Below, one piece after another: positions 44,973 through 53,635 of a stretch of DNA of 64,000 bases. Each line of letters starts with the position of its first letter. Positions within the stretch are counted from its first letter, which is position 1. Below the pieces are notes generated by a model, which did not search any database, had not been told where the DNA came from, and saw nothing but the letters and a program-made list of their open reading frames with translations. Source of the stretch: 39-52-133 sp035531075 (lineage in GTDB: Bacteria > Pseudomonadota > Gammaproteobacteria > Burkholderiales > Gallionellaceae); NCBI GenBank assembly GCA_035531075.1, contig DATKTO010000014.1, forward strand, positions 1 to 64,000, given 5' to 3'. Made by a program: the position numbers and the translations under genes.

Positions 44973-45096
44973 ATGTTCACTACCAATCCGTTCTGAGCCC
45001 TGCCGTCCTGCAGGGCTACATCGTTGTAATGGCGCTCACGGTTGTCATCGGCACCCTGTTCGATCTGCTGCATGATCAGAAGATCAAATTCTTCCT
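44973..45096 (+). pseudogene. Broken N-terminal part of a membrane protein gene
   Basis: A good TTGGGAGG site precedes an ATG that reads M-F-T-T-N-P-F and then stops. In another frame the sequence continues L-S-P-A-V-L-Q-G-Y-I-V-V-M-A-L-T-V-V-I-G-T-L-F-D-L with a membrane-helix character. The ribosome site plus the helix suggests a real gene start with a frameshift or deletion. From memory it resembles the start of AprM-like (adenylylsulfate reductase) membrane anchors, but this is weak. No continuation follows. Confidence 0.4.
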
Positions 45097-45137
45097 ATGC
45101 TGTGCCGAAACGCTTTTTCCACAGACCTGCGGCTTTT

Positions 45138-46364
45138 CTACGCAGCTTGTCGCTGCCCTGTAGCGTCATGCGAAAGGGCACACTGATTCCTTCCCAGCTC
45201 CAGTTCGCTGGCCTTGGCCTCGTCCACCTGCAGCAGGCCGGTGTTGATGCGCCGGATGTCGTCGTAAGTCGGCGGATGTACTGGGAGGCTGTGCAGGATA
45301 TAGGCAGTGAAAGCCTCCACTCCTTTACTTAACATGAGCAAGCCCTCGTTGCGGGTGCGCAGGATGCTGATGGGGGCGCGGTAGCAGCCCTGATCATCAG
45401 CCTCGTGCATGCTGCTGAAGTGGGCCGGCAGCACGATGCTATGCTCGGGCAAGGCCAGCACCCGTTGCAAAGAACGGTAGAGCAGGGGAGCCCAGGTCTT
45501 GGCACGGCCACCCAGATCGGGTCGTCCGATCGAGTTGATGAACAAGGTGTCGCCAGTCACCAGATAACGCTCGTCCACCAGCGGGTTGGTCATTCCCAGG
45601 GTGTGGCCGGGGAGGTGCAGCGCACGCACGCGCACCTCACCCATGGTGAAGATCATTTCGCCCTGCAGATAGCGAAAAGGAAATGTCGCCGGCAGCAGGT
45701 CATCGGGATGGATACTGTCGTAGGGATGTAGCCAGTAATCCACCCCCGCTGCCTTGGCTAGGGCGACTCCGCCGCTGAGATGGTCGGCCTGCAAGTGGGT
45801 GTCTAGCACAGTCGTGATGCGCCAGCCGCGTTCGGCGACGATGCGGGTGTAGACTTCAATGTGGCGCGCGGCATCGACCACCATGGCCTGGCCGCCGCTG
45901 GCCAGCAGGTAGCTGAGGCAGCCGCGTGCTGGGCGGCTGATCTGGAAAAGGGTGAGCCGCTGGCTTTCTTCAATGGTACGCATTTCATAGTGATTGCCCC
46001 AGGCATTCATGCCGCCTTCAAGGTTAAATGCCTGGTAGCCTAGCCGCCGCAGTCCCTCGGCAACGTGGGCCGAGGTGTTGCCCTGGGCGCATATCGCCAA
46101 GATGGGTTCGCTCCGGGGCAGGCTGTCCTGCAGTCGCTCAGGGATTGCGCGGACCACCGCAGCAGCGATTTCCTCATCCGCTTCATTCAGGTCGAGCAGG
46201 TCGTAATAGGGCAGATTGATGGTCTTGAGCGGCCCTTTGCCCTCGATTTTCCAGGCATCGAATTCTTCCCGGTTGCGCAAGTCCAGCACTGCAAGCGGGC
46301 TGCCCTTGTTGAGGTAGTGGTGCAGTTCCGCCGGGCTCCAGGCAGGTATTTTGGGCTGGCTCAT
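45138..46364 (-). CDS. Rhodanese-metallo-beta-lactamase fusion protein
   Basis: 408 residues from the ATG at 46364 (AGGAGGAGGAT site). The N-terminal rhodanese domain (about residues 8-122) has the active-site loop I-C-A-Q-G-N-T-S (Cys92). The C-terminal metallo-beta-lactamase domain (about 140-400) is of the persulfide-dioxygenase type, but the usual H-x-H-x-D-H metal motif reads H190-L-Q-A-D-H195, with Gln at the second His position. Fusions of this kind handle glutathione persulfide or sulfane sulfur. The changed ligand may alter or remove activity. The gene converges with the remnant at 44973. Confidence 0.82.
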   Translation of the reverse strand: MSQPKIPAWSPAELHHYLNKGSPLAVLDLRNREEFDAWKIEGKGPLKTINLPYYDLLDLNEADEEIAAAVVRAIPERLQDSLPRSEPILAICAQGNTSAHVAEGLRRLGYQAFNLEGGMNAWGNHYEMRTIEESQRLTLFQISRPARGCLSYLLASGGQAMVVDAARHIEVYTRIVAERGWRITTVLDTHLQADHLSGGVALAKAAGVDYWLHPYDSIHPDDLLPATFPFRYLQGEMIFTMGEVRVRALHLPGHTLGMTNPLVDERYLVTGDTLFINSIGRPDLGGRAKTWAPLLYRSLQRVLALPEHSIVLPAHFSSMHEADDQGCYRAPISILRTRNEGLLMLSKGVEAFTAYILHSLPVHPPTYDDIRRINTGLLQVDEAKASELELGRNQCALSHDATGQRQAA

Positions 46365-46552
46365 ATCCTCCTCCTGTCCTGAAATAGAATCACTTAAATT
46401 TAAGCCGAACGACAAATGCCATCACCTGATTCACACTAACCACATGGAATATGTAAGCGTAGGCATTATCCTTTTGGCAAATGAATTAATTAATAGCCAT
46501 CTGTTAGATCAAGTGGGGGCAATCAACGATTTTTTAAAGAAAGGATTGGCAG

Positions 46553-46589
46553 AAACAAAAAACCCGCAAAGCCAATAGCAATGCGGGTT
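46553..46589 (-). terminator. Rho-independent terminator of tRNA-Ser
   Basis: Read on the minus strand, AACCCGCA and TGCGGGTT form an 8-base-pair stem around a 13-base loop, followed by a TTTTTTG run. It lies 14 bases after the tRNA 3' end. Confidence 0.8.
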
Positions 46590-46603
46590 AATGTTAAAAT
46601 CAT

Positions 46604-46694
46604 TGGCGGAGAAGGGGGGATTCGAACCCCCGTTGGGATATTATCCCAAACACGCTTTCCAGGCGTGCGACTTAAACCACTCATCCACCTCTCC
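46604..46694 (-). tRNA. tRNA-Ser (anticodon GGA)
   Basis: 91 bases with an encoded CCA end. The acceptor stem GGAGAGG pairs with the 3' side, the anticodon stem reads CACGC/GCGTG around the loop CTGGAAA giving anticodon GGA (46658-46660), the long variable arm is typical of class II serine tRNAs, and the T-arm is GGGGGTTCGAATCCCCC. The T-arm and variable loop are perfect. A terminator follows. Confidence 0.95.
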
Positions 46695-46746
46695 GAAGGG
46701 CGCGCAGGATAAACCAGAACGCTCCATACTGCAACTTAATCTCGAG

Positions 46747-47517
46747 TTAGAAAAGGTCTCGCCATTTTCGCAAGGCGGTAAACGCAGCCTGCTCGTCGCC
46801 TGCGGGCAGTTTGATGCCAAATTGTTGTTCGATGTGATGAATGATTTCGGGTTCGTTGCAGCGCAGGAAGGGGTTGGTGGCTTTTTCCAGCTGGATAGTG
46901 GAGGGGACGGTGGGTTTGTTTTGCCCGCGCAGGGCCTCAGCCTCCAGCACGCGCTGCTTGAGCGCGGTGTTGCCCGGCTCGCAGATCAGCGCAAAAGGGG
47001 TGTTGTATTCGGTGTACTCATGGGTGCAGTACACCAGTGTTTCATCGGGCTGGCTGGCCAGGCGTTGCAGGGAGTGGTGCAACTGTTCAGGGGTGCCCTC
47101 AAATATTTTGCCACAGCCGCATGTGAACAGGGTATCGCCGCAAAACATGCCGCCTTCCCACAGGTAGGCAATATGGCCCAGGGTGTGTCCGGGAATGTCG
47201 ATAATCTTCATGCGAAAGTTTAATTCGCTGATTTCGACTATGTCGCCTTCGCCCAAGGGATTGGACATATGAGGTATTTTTTCTAGGCGTGGCCCGAATA
47301 CCGGGCTGTTATATAATTCGAACAAATCTTCGATGCCACCGATATGATCGCGATGATGGTGTGTAATTAGAATGGCTGTCAGCTTGAGATGGTGGGCATC
47401 CAGATAGCTGATAACCGGGCTGGCATCACCCGGATCAACCACGATGGCATACTGTTCGTTGTGAATTATCCAGATGTAGTTATCTTCAAATGCGGGTATG
47501 GGGAATATTTTCATCAT
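46747..47517 (-). CDS. gloB: Hydroxyacylglutathione hydrolase (glyoxalase II)
   Basis: 256 residues. The metal site T-H-H-H-R-D-H-I-G-G, then G-H-T-L-G-H, G-D-T-L-F-T-C-G-C-G and C-T-H-E-Y-T match glyoxalase II. It hydrolyses S-lactoylglutathione in methylglyoxal detoxification. It is divergent from the methyltransferase gene, a common betaproteobacterial arrangement. Confidence 0.92.
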   Translation of the reverse strand: MMKIFPIPAFEDNYIWIIHNEQYAIVVDPGDASPVISYLDAHHLKLTAILITHHHRDHIGGIEDLFELYNSPVFGPRLEKIPHMSNPLGEGDIVEISELNFRMKIIDIPGHTLGHIAYLWEGGMFCGDTLFTCGCGKIFEGTPEQLHHSLQRLASQPDETLVYCTHEYTEYNTPFALICEPGNTALKQRVLEAEALRGQNKPTVPSTIQLEKATNPFLRCNEPEIIHHIEQQFGIKLPAGDEQAAFTALRKWRDLF

Positions 47518-47568
47518 GGTGTTTTCTTTACCGATTATCCTGAGTCAATTTGATTGAAATATAACGGT

Positions 47569-48330
47569 ATGTCAACTGCAAAAACTTTGAGTGAATGGTT
47601 TGCATTGCCGCAGGGAAAATATGTCATGACGAGCGAGCAGACATTTTTTGATAGCTCAGTGAGAGATATTTTTGGATTTAATGCCGTGCAGATCGGTTTG
47701 CCGCGGCATAATTTGTTGCGTGGTAGCCGCATCCCTCTGCAAATCAAGGCAGGTAAAGAGCCGGGGGTGCATGTATGGCTGGAAGCGGAGGAGTTGCCGT
47801 TTGAAACTGGAAGCGTTGATCTGGTATTACTATCTCATGTGCTGGAATTTAGTGCGCATCCGCACCAGATATTGCGTGAAGTGGAGCGTGTGTTGCGCCC
47901 GGAAGGAAGCGTGATCATCAGCGGCTTTAACCCGTTCAGTTTGTGGGGAGTACGGGGGGCTTTGAGGAAGAAGACAGATTATCCATGGTGCGGAAAATTC
48001 ATCTCCCTGCTTCGCATGAAAGACTGGCTGGCTTTGCTGGGTTTTGAAGTGATGGAAGTGCGCTTTGCCTGTTATGTGCCGCCTTTCGCCGGCTCTGCAT
48101 TCCTGAAACGCTCACAACTATTTGAGCCAGCAGGAGATCATTGGTGGTCTATGGTGGGTGGAGTGTATTTTTTGCATGCAAAAAAGCGGGTGCCGGGAAT
48201 GCGCTTGATTAAGCCGAATTGGAATGGGAGACTGGTGAGAAAACTGCTCCCCGTATCCGCCAAATTAAATAAGGAAGCGAATACTCAATTCAACCGCAAC
48301 ACAATGGAACGGACGCGAACAAAAGAATGA
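47569..48330 (+). CDS. SAM-dependent methyltransferase
   Basis: 253 residues from the ATG at 47569; a TTG at 47554 is less likely. The class I motif includes L-P-F-E-T-G-S-V-D-L-V-L-L-S-H-V-L-E-F, then V-L-R-P-E-G-S-V-I-I. It lies between gloB and rnhA, where many betaproteobacteria have a similar methyltransferase of unknown substrate. The last 4 bases overlap rnhA. Confidence 0.8.
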   Translation: MSTAKTLSEWFALPQGKYVMTSEQTFFDSSVRDIFGFNAVQIGLPRHNLLRGSRIPLQIKAGKEPGVHVWLEAEELPFETGSVDLVLLSHVLEFSAHPHQILREVERVLRPEGSVIISGFNPFSLWGVRGALRKKTDYPWCGKFISLLRMKDWLALLGFEVMEVRFACYVPPFAGSAFLKRSQLFEPAGDHWWSMVGGVYFLHAKKRVPGMRLIKPNWNGRLVRKLLPVSAKLNKEANTQFNRNTMERTRTKE

Positions 48331-48785
48331 GTAAAGATATAGTCGAGATTTTCACCGATGGCGCTTGCAAGGGGAATCCCGGTGTGGGCGGGTGGGGAGC
48401 CTTGTTGCGCACCAATGGAAAAGAGCGGGAAATGTGCGGTGGAGAAGCACACACCACCAATAATCGTATGGAATTGATGGCGGCGATCGCGGCACTGGAG
48501 GCCTTGAAGCGGCCGTGTCAGGTGCAATTGCATACCGATTCGAAATATGTGCAGCAAGGTATCAGCGAATGGATACATGGCTGGAAACAGCGTGGCTGGA
48601 AAACTGCGGCTAAACAACCGGTCAAGAATGAAGACTTGTGGCGCAGGCTGGATGCTGCGACCAGCGTGCATCAAATCGAATGGCTGTGGGTAAAAGGGCA
48701 TGCGGGGCATACTGAAAATGAGCGCGCAGACCAATTGGCTAATCGCGGGATTGAGGAATTTATGAATAGGCAACCAATTGTTTAA
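48327..48785 (+). CDS. rnhA: Ribonuclease HI
   Basis: 152 residues. Catalytic acidic residues and surroundings are present: F-T-D-G-A-C-K-G-N-P, N-N-R-M-E-L-M-A-A-I, H-T-D-S-K-Y-V and G-H-A-G-H-T-E-N-E-R-A-D. It removes RNA from RNA-DNA hybrids. The start overlaps the methyltransferase end by 4 bases. Confidence 0.96.
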   Translation: MSKDIVEIFTDGACKGNPGVGGWGALLRTNGKEREMCGGEAHTTNNRMELMAAIAALEALKRPCQVQLHTDSKYVQQGISEWIHGWKQRGWKTAAKQPVKNEDLWRRLDAATSVHQIEWLWVKGHAGHTENERADQLANRGIEEFMNRQPIV

Positions 48786-48797
48786 TAAGGAATTTGT

Positions 48798-49499
48798 GTG
48801 AGACAAATTGTACTGGACACGGAAACGACGGGGCTCAACCCCAATCAGGGCCATCGCCTGGTCGAGGTTGCTGCAATCGAATTGAGTGACCGCAAAGTCT
48901 CTGATCGAAGTTTTCATCGCTATCTGAATCCTGAACGTGAAATTGACGAAGGCGCTGCCAGCGTGCATGGATTGACTCTGGATCGCTTGCAGGATGAGCC
49001 CAAGTTTGCCGAGATTGCGCCTGCCTTTTTAGAGTTCATCAGCGGTGCCGAGTTGATCATTCACAACGCACCTTTTGACATGGGATTCTTGAATGCCGAA
49101 TTGGCCAGAGCCGGATTACCATTGTTGGATAATCCGGTGATCGACACTTTGAAAGTTGCAAAAGACCTGCACCCGGGCAAGAAGAACAATTTAAATGCGC
49201 TGTGTGACCGTTACATGATCGACAATTCGCATCGTGTCTTGCATGGCGCGTTGCTGGATACCGAGTTGCTGGCAGAAGTTTATCTGGCAATGACCCGTGG
49301 TCAGGAGAGCTTGCTGGGGGATGAGACAGTTGGACATGAGGATCTGACCATAGTGGCAGCAGGGGACAGGATTCGCTTGACTGTGCGTGTGGTACAGGCT
49401 AGCGATGAAGAATTATCACTTCATATTCAGCAGCTTGTAGATATAGACAAGGCAAGCAAAGGCTCGTGTTTGTGGAAGCAGCTGGAACTGGGCGCATGA
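48798..49499 (+). CDS. dnaQ: DNA polymerase III epsilon subunit
   Basis: 233 residues, GTG start 12 bases after rnhA. The three exonuclease motifs are L-D-T-E-T-T-G-L-N, H-N-A-P-F-D-M-G-F-L and H-G-A-L-L-D-T-E-L-L. It proofreads during replication. The rnhA-dnaQ order is conserved across proteobacteria. Confidence 0.95.
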   Translation: MRQIVLDTETTGLNPNQGHRLVEVAAIELSDRKVSDRSFHRYLNPEREIDEGAASVHGLTLDRLQDEPKFAEIAPAFLEFISGAELIIHNAPFDMGFLNAELARAGLPLLDNPVIDTLKVAKDLHPGKKNNLNALCDRYMIDNSHRVLHGALLDTELLAEVYLAMTRGQESLLGDETVGHEDLTIVAAGDRIRLTVRVVQASDEELSLHIQQLVDIDKASKGSCLWKQLELGA

Positions 49500-49529
49500 C
49501 GATAGCCGGTTTTACGCTGAATACCCGCA

Positions 49530-50732
49530 ATGAATAGCAAAGTGGATGTGTTGATAGTCGGCGCCGGAGCCGCAGGCATGATGTGCGCCATCCAGGCTGC
49601 GAAACGTGGCCGCTCGGTTTATCTGCTCGATCACTCGGCAAAATTGGCCGAAAAAATCCGTATCTCGGGTGGGGGGCGCTGTAACTTCACCAACCTGAAT
49701 ACCAAGCCTGACAACTATATCTCCACCAATCCGCATTTTTGCCGTTCGGCATTGGCACGTTATACCCCTCAGCACTTCATCAACTGGCTGAATGAAAATG
49801 GCATCAGCTTTCATGAAAAAAAGCTTGGGCAGTTATTCTGTGATGATGGTTCGGAAGCAATTATTGCGCTGCTCAAACGAGAGTGCGATGCGGCGGGAGT
49901 GAAGTTTTTGATGCCCTGCAGTGTGGAAGAGGTCTCGCGACATGAGGATTTTGAGGTACACACCAGCCGCGGCAAGTTCCATACGCAGTCATTGGTGATC
50001 GCAACCGGTGGTCTCTCGATTCCCAAGATAGGCGCCACCCCCTTCGGCTACAAAATTGCACAGCAGTTTGGTATTCCTGTCACCAAGCTGAAACCCGGCT
50101 TGGTACCACTCAGCTTTCATCCTGAAGAATGGTCATGCTATGCAGAATTGGCAGGCGTCTCAGTGGATGCAGTGGTCAGTTTTGGTAAGCAGGCATTCCG
50201 TGAGAACTTGCTGATTACCCACCGCGGGCTAAGCGGCCCAGTCATCCTGCAAGTCTCCTCTTATTGGGAGCATGGTCAGCCACTGCACGTCAATCTGCTG
50301 CCCGACCACGATATGCATGAGATATTTGCACATCAGCGCGGAAACACGATGTTGCTCAATAATTTTTTGGCGCATTATTTGCCCAAGCGTTTTATTGAAG
50401 CGTTGTTTAAGTACTGGTCAGCGCAAAAGCAGGCAGGAAACCATTTTGCAGAGAGCAAGCCTCTCAATCATTATTCGGAAAGTGACCTGCAGTTGTTAGC
50501 CGATACACTGCATGACTGGCAAATCACTCCCACCGGTACACTGGGCTATGCAAAAGCAGAAGTGACCTGCGGCGGTGTTGATACGCATGCATTGTCATCT
50601 AAAACCATGCAGGCTAATGATGTGCCGGGCCTGTTCTTTATCGGCGAGGTGATGGACGTAACCGGGCATCTGGGGGGCTACAATTTTCAGTGGGCTTGGG
50701 CTTCAGGATATGCTGCAGGACAAAGTTGTTGA
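49530..50732 (+). CDS. FAD-dependent oxidoreductase (YhiN/BaiN-like)
   Basis: 400 residues. FAD motif G-A-G-A-A-G-M-M-C, G-G-G-R-C-N-F-T-N, and C-terminal G-E-V-M-D-V-T-G-H-L-G-G-Y-N-F-Q match the HI0933/YhiN flavoprotein family, which has been linked to bile acid and other substrates in some bacteria. Substrate here unknown. It follows dnaQ by 30 bases. Confidence 0.87.
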   Translation: MNSKVDVLIVGAGAAGMMCAIQAAKRGRSVYLLDHSAKLAEKIRISGGGRCNFTNLNTKPDNYISTNPHFCRSALARYTPQHFINWLNENGISFHEKKLGQLFCDDGSEAIIALLKRECDAAGVKFLMPCSVEEVSRHEDFEVHTSRGKFHTQSLVIATGGLSIPKIGATPFGYKIAQQFGIPVTKLKPGLVPLSFHPEEWSCYAELAGVSVDAVVSFGKQAFRENLLITHRGLSGPVILQVSSYWEHGQPLHVNLLPDHDMHEIFAHQRGNTMLLNNFLAHYLPKRFIEALFKYWSAQKQAGNHFAESKPLNHYSESDLQLLADTLHDWQITPTGTLGYAKAEVTCGGVDTHALSSKTMQANDVPGLFFIGEVMDVTGHLGGYNFQWAWASGYAAGQSC

Positions 50733-50811
50733 AATTTGTCAGTGATATAGCTTCGTTTGTTACACAGGAGTCTTTGACAGATAGGGGCGAAATCTATATG
50801 ATGTGCGGCTT

Positions 50812-51297
50812 ATGTTTACACGGCCTTTCATCGATAGCTTGGACTTTGCCCGCCGCGGTGGAGAATTGAGCGGTGAGGTGCCAATGGCTGAATTGTCCAG
50901 AATGGCTGATATCCTGGCTGATTCTGAAGGAAAAGTCAGTTATGCACTGCGCGGTTTGACAGGCAGGGATGGCAAGCCGCAGTTAGAATTGATTCTGGAT
51001 GGTGTGTGCAATTTGCGTTGCCAGCGCTGCTTGAACGCTTTGCCTTACCCGATCAAGCTGGTTTCGAAGTTGAGATTGGTTTCTGAGGGGGAAACAGAAG
51101 GCACTGATATTGAAGATGATGAGGTGGATAATATTCCCGCCGAAAAGCGTCTTGATGTGCTGGCATTGCTTGAGGAAGAGTTGCTGCTGAGTCTGCCGAT
51201 TGCACCCAAGCATGCTTCAGGCGAATGCGAAATTGCAGTGGAAGGTTTGAATCGGTCAAATAACCCGTTTGCGGTGCTGGCCGGATTGAAGAAGTAA
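50812..51297 (+). CDS. yceD: YceD/DUF177 family protein
   Basis: 161 residues; the ATG at 50812 was chosen, and a GTG at 50803 in the same frame is possible. The DUF177 marks are G-V-C-N-L-R-C-Q-R-C-L, then L-D-V-L-A-L-L-E-E-E-L-L-L-S-L-P-I. YceD is linked with 23S rRNA accumulation and precedes rpmF in most proteobacteria, as here. Confidence 0.88.
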   Translation: MFTRPFIDSLDFARRGGELSGEVPMAELSRMADILADSEGKVSYALRGLTGRDGKPQLELILDGVCNLRCQRCLNALPYPIKLVSKLRLVSEGETEGTDIEDDEVDNIPAEKRLDVLALLEEELLLSLPIAPKHASGECEIAVEGLNRSNNPFAVLAGLKK

Positions 51298-51324
51298 TTT
51301 TATTATTAGTTTTAAGGAGTAATC

Positions 51325-51504
51325 ATGGCAGTTCAACAGAATAAAAAATCTCCATCGAAGCGTGGTATGCACCGTGCGCACGATTTCCTGACAGCGCCAT
51401 CACTGGCTGTTGAGCTTTCAACTGGCGAAATGCACCTGCGTCATCACATCAGCCCGAGTGGTTATTATCGCGGCAAAAAAGTTGTCAAAACCAAGGCTGA
51501 TTAA
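51325..51504 (+). CDS. rpmF: Ribosomal protein L32
   Basis: 59 residues, too short for a 60-residue cut-off. It begins M-A-V-Q-Q-N-K-K-S-P-S-K-R-G-M-H-R-A-H-D, with H-H-I-S-P-S-G-Y-Y-R-G-K near the end. An AAGGAG site precedes it. It is a 50S subunit protein. A strong terminator follows. Confidence 0.97.
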   Translation: MAVQQNKKSPSKRGMHRAHDFLTAPSLAVELSTGEMHLRHHISPSGYYRGKKVVKTKAD

Positions 51505-51527
51505 ATCCCCTTTAATACGCAATGACT

Positions 51528-51566
51528 GCGCCCTATTCTTCTTGCTGTAGATAGGGCGCTTTTCTG
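51528..51566 (+). terminator. Terminator or attenuator between rpmF and plsX
   Basis: A perfect 9-base-pair stem (GCGCCCTAT with ATAGGGCGC) with a 14-base loop is followed by TTTT. It could end rpmF transcripts or lower transcription into plsX. Confidence 0.75.
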
Positions 51567-51620
51567 TTGCCATTTATTCATGAATTCCGGTAATCATACC
51601 CGGTATAAAAGGAACGCCTG

Positions 51621-52655
51621 TTGGATATCACAATAGCCATTGATGCAATGGGAGGTGACCATGGACCGAAAGTTATCGTCCCCGCTGCTTTAGCTTATCT
51701 GCGTAAAAACCCGAATGACACGATCGTGTTGGTTGGTCTGGCGGATGCCATTGAAGCTGAGTTGGGCTCCTTCAAGATGCCAAGCTCGCAATTGCGCGTT
51801 CACGTCGCGAGCGAAGTAGTCGGAATGGATGAGTCGCCACAACTGGCATTGCGCGGCAAGAAGGACTCGTCGATGCGAGTGGCCATTAATCTCGTGAAAA
51901 ACGGTGAAGCTGGCGCCTGTGTCAGTGCCGGCAATACCGGTGCACTGATGGCAACAGCCCGTTATGTGCTGAAAACACTACCTGGTATTGATCGCCCGGC
52001 AATTGCTTCCTATCTGCCGACTATTAAGGGGCAGGTCTGCATGCTGGATTTGGGCGCGAACGTGGATTGCACTGCTGAACATTTGTTGCAGTTTGGCATC
52101 ATGGGAAGTGCTTTGGTTGCAGTCCTTGAGCATAAAGAGAAGCCCACCGTCGGTCTGCTCAATATCGGCAGTGAAGATATTAAGGGTAATGAAGTCGTGA
52201 AGCAGGCGGCTGAGTTGCTGCGTAAAAGCAGTCTGAATTTCTACGGCAACGTTGAAGGTAACGATATCTTCAAAGGCGTTACTGATGTGGTGGTTTGCGA
52301 CGGCTTCGTGGGCAATGTCTCGCTTAAAACTACAGAAGGGCTGGCGCATATGATACGCGTCTTCCTGAATGAAGAATTTAAACGCAATATTTTCACCAAA
52401 ATGGCAGGGCTGATTGCGATGCCAGTGCTTAACGGCTTCAAGCGCCGCGTGGACAGCCGGCGCTATAATGGCGCCAGCTTCCTCGGGCTAAAGGGGATCG
52501 TGCTGAAAAGCCATGGCTCGGCCGATTCATTTGCATTCCTTTGCGCGATCGAACGTGCGGCTGAAGAAGCGCGCGGTGGGATGCTGCACTATATCAGTGA
52601 GCATATTGAAAAGTCGCATTTGGCGAGCAAAAAATTAGCAGAGGCAACCCTTTGA
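51621..52655 (+). CDS. plsX: Phosphate acyltransferase PlsX
   Basis: 344 residues, TTG start at 51621. It begins M-D-I-T-I-A-I-D-A-M-G-G-D-H-G, with G-N-T-G-A-L-M-A and D-G-F-V-G-N-V-S-L-K. PlsX makes acyl phosphate from acyl-ACP for membrane lipid synthesis. It overlaps fabH by 4 bases (TTGA). Confidence 0.96.
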   Translation: MDITIAIDAMGGDHGPKVIVPAALAYLRKNPNDTIVLVGLADAIEAELGSFKMPSSQLRVHVASEVVGMDESPQLALRGKKDSSMRVAINLVKNGEAGACVSAGNTGALMATARYVLKTLPGIDRPAIASYLPTIKGQVCMLDLGANVDCTAEHLLQFGIMGSALVAVLEHKEKPTVGLLNIGSEDIKGNEVVKQAAELLRKSSLNFYGNVEGNDIFKGVTDVVVCDGFVGNVSLKTTEGLAHMIRVFLNEEFKRNIFTKMAGLIAMPVLNGFKRRVDSRRYNGASFLGLKGIVLKSHGSADSFAFLCAIERAAEEARGGMLHYISEHIEKSHLASKKLAEATL

Positions 52656-53611
52656 TACATTCCAAAATTATCGGTACGGGCAGTTATCTGCCCGCCAAAG
52701 TGGTAACGAATTACGACCTGGAAAAAATGGTCGATACGACCCATGACTGGATTTTCAGCCGCAGCGGCATCGTAGAACGCCATGTCGCTGCCGAAGGTGA
52801 AATGTCCAGTGATCTGGCTTTTCGCGCAAGCAGCCGTGCAATAGAAGCCGCAGGCATCAGCGCGAACGACATTGATCTGATCATTGTCGCCACAACCACA
52901 CCGGATCATATATTTCCGAGTACCGCCTGTGTGCTGCAGGACAAACTAGGCATCAAAAGCGCGATAGCCTTCGATGTGCAGGCGGTGTGCAGCGGTTTTA
53001 TCTATGCGCTGAACACGGCAGACTTATATATACGCGGCGGTCAGGCGCGCAATGTGCTGGTGGTTGGTACCGAAGTTCTATCCCGCATCCTGAATTGGGA
53101 AGACCGCACCACCTGTGTGTTGTTTGGTGACGGCGCAGGCGCAGTTGTTCTGCAGCGCAGTGAGAAGCCGGGAATTCTGGGCGCAAAACTCCATGCTGAC
53201 GGCAGCCAGCGTTGCATGTTGAGTGCGCCAGGGCAAATTAACGCCGGCAAGATTCAAGGTGAGCCTTTTATTAAAATGGACGGTCAGGGCGTGTTCAAGT
53301 TTGCGGTCAAATCCTTGAGCGAAGTGGCTGAAGAGGTATTGGCCGAGAACAAGATGCAGGGCTCCGATATCGACTGGATGGTGCCACACCAGGCCAATAT
53401 TCGCATCATCGAAGCAACCGCTAAAAAACTGGGTCTGGGCATGGACAAGGTTGTACTGACTGTTGCTACTCATGGCAATACCTCTGCGGCTTCTATTCCG
53501 CTGGCACTCGATACCGCAGTACGCGACGGGCGCATCCAACCCGGACAGCACTTGCTGATGGAGGCTGTCGGTGGCGGCTTTACCTGGGGCGCAGCGCTGA
53601 TACGCTGGTAA
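52652..53611 (+). CDS. fabH: Beta-ketoacyl-ACP synthase III
   Basis: 319 residues, TTG start overlapping the plsX stop. The catalytic triad is visible: Cys in A-V-C-S-G-F-I-Y-A, His in V-P-H-Q-A-N-I-R-I and Asn in H-G-N-T-S-A-A-S. It starts fatty acid synthesis from acetyl-CoA and malonyl-ACP. Confidence 0.96.
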   Translation: MIHSKIIGTGSYLPAKVVTNYDLEKMVDTTHDWIFSRSGIVERHVAAEGEMSSDLAFRASSRAIEAAGISANDIDLIIVATTTPDHIFPSTACVLQDKLGIKSAIAFDVQAVCSGFIYALNTADLYIRGGQARNVLVVGTEVLSRILNWEDRTTCVLFGDGAGAVVLQRSEKPGILGAKLHADGSQRCMLSAPGQINAGKIQGEPFIKMDGQGVFKFAVKSLSEVAEEVLAENKMQGSDIDWMVPHQANIRIIEATAKKLGLGMDKVVLTVATHGNTSAASIPLALDTAVRDGRIQPGQHLLMEAVGGGFTWGAALIRW

Positions 53612-53635
53612 ACTTCTTTTTCTGAATAAATCACT

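Noticed and set aside
46444..46578. A 44-codon frame starting M-E-Y-V-S-V
   Set aside because: There is no ribosome site, and it runs into the tRNA terminator hairpin.
51598..51620. An upstream ATG start for plsX
   Set aside because: Alignment of the PlsX N-terminus fits the TTG at 51621 best; no in-frame ATG with ribosome site is seen.
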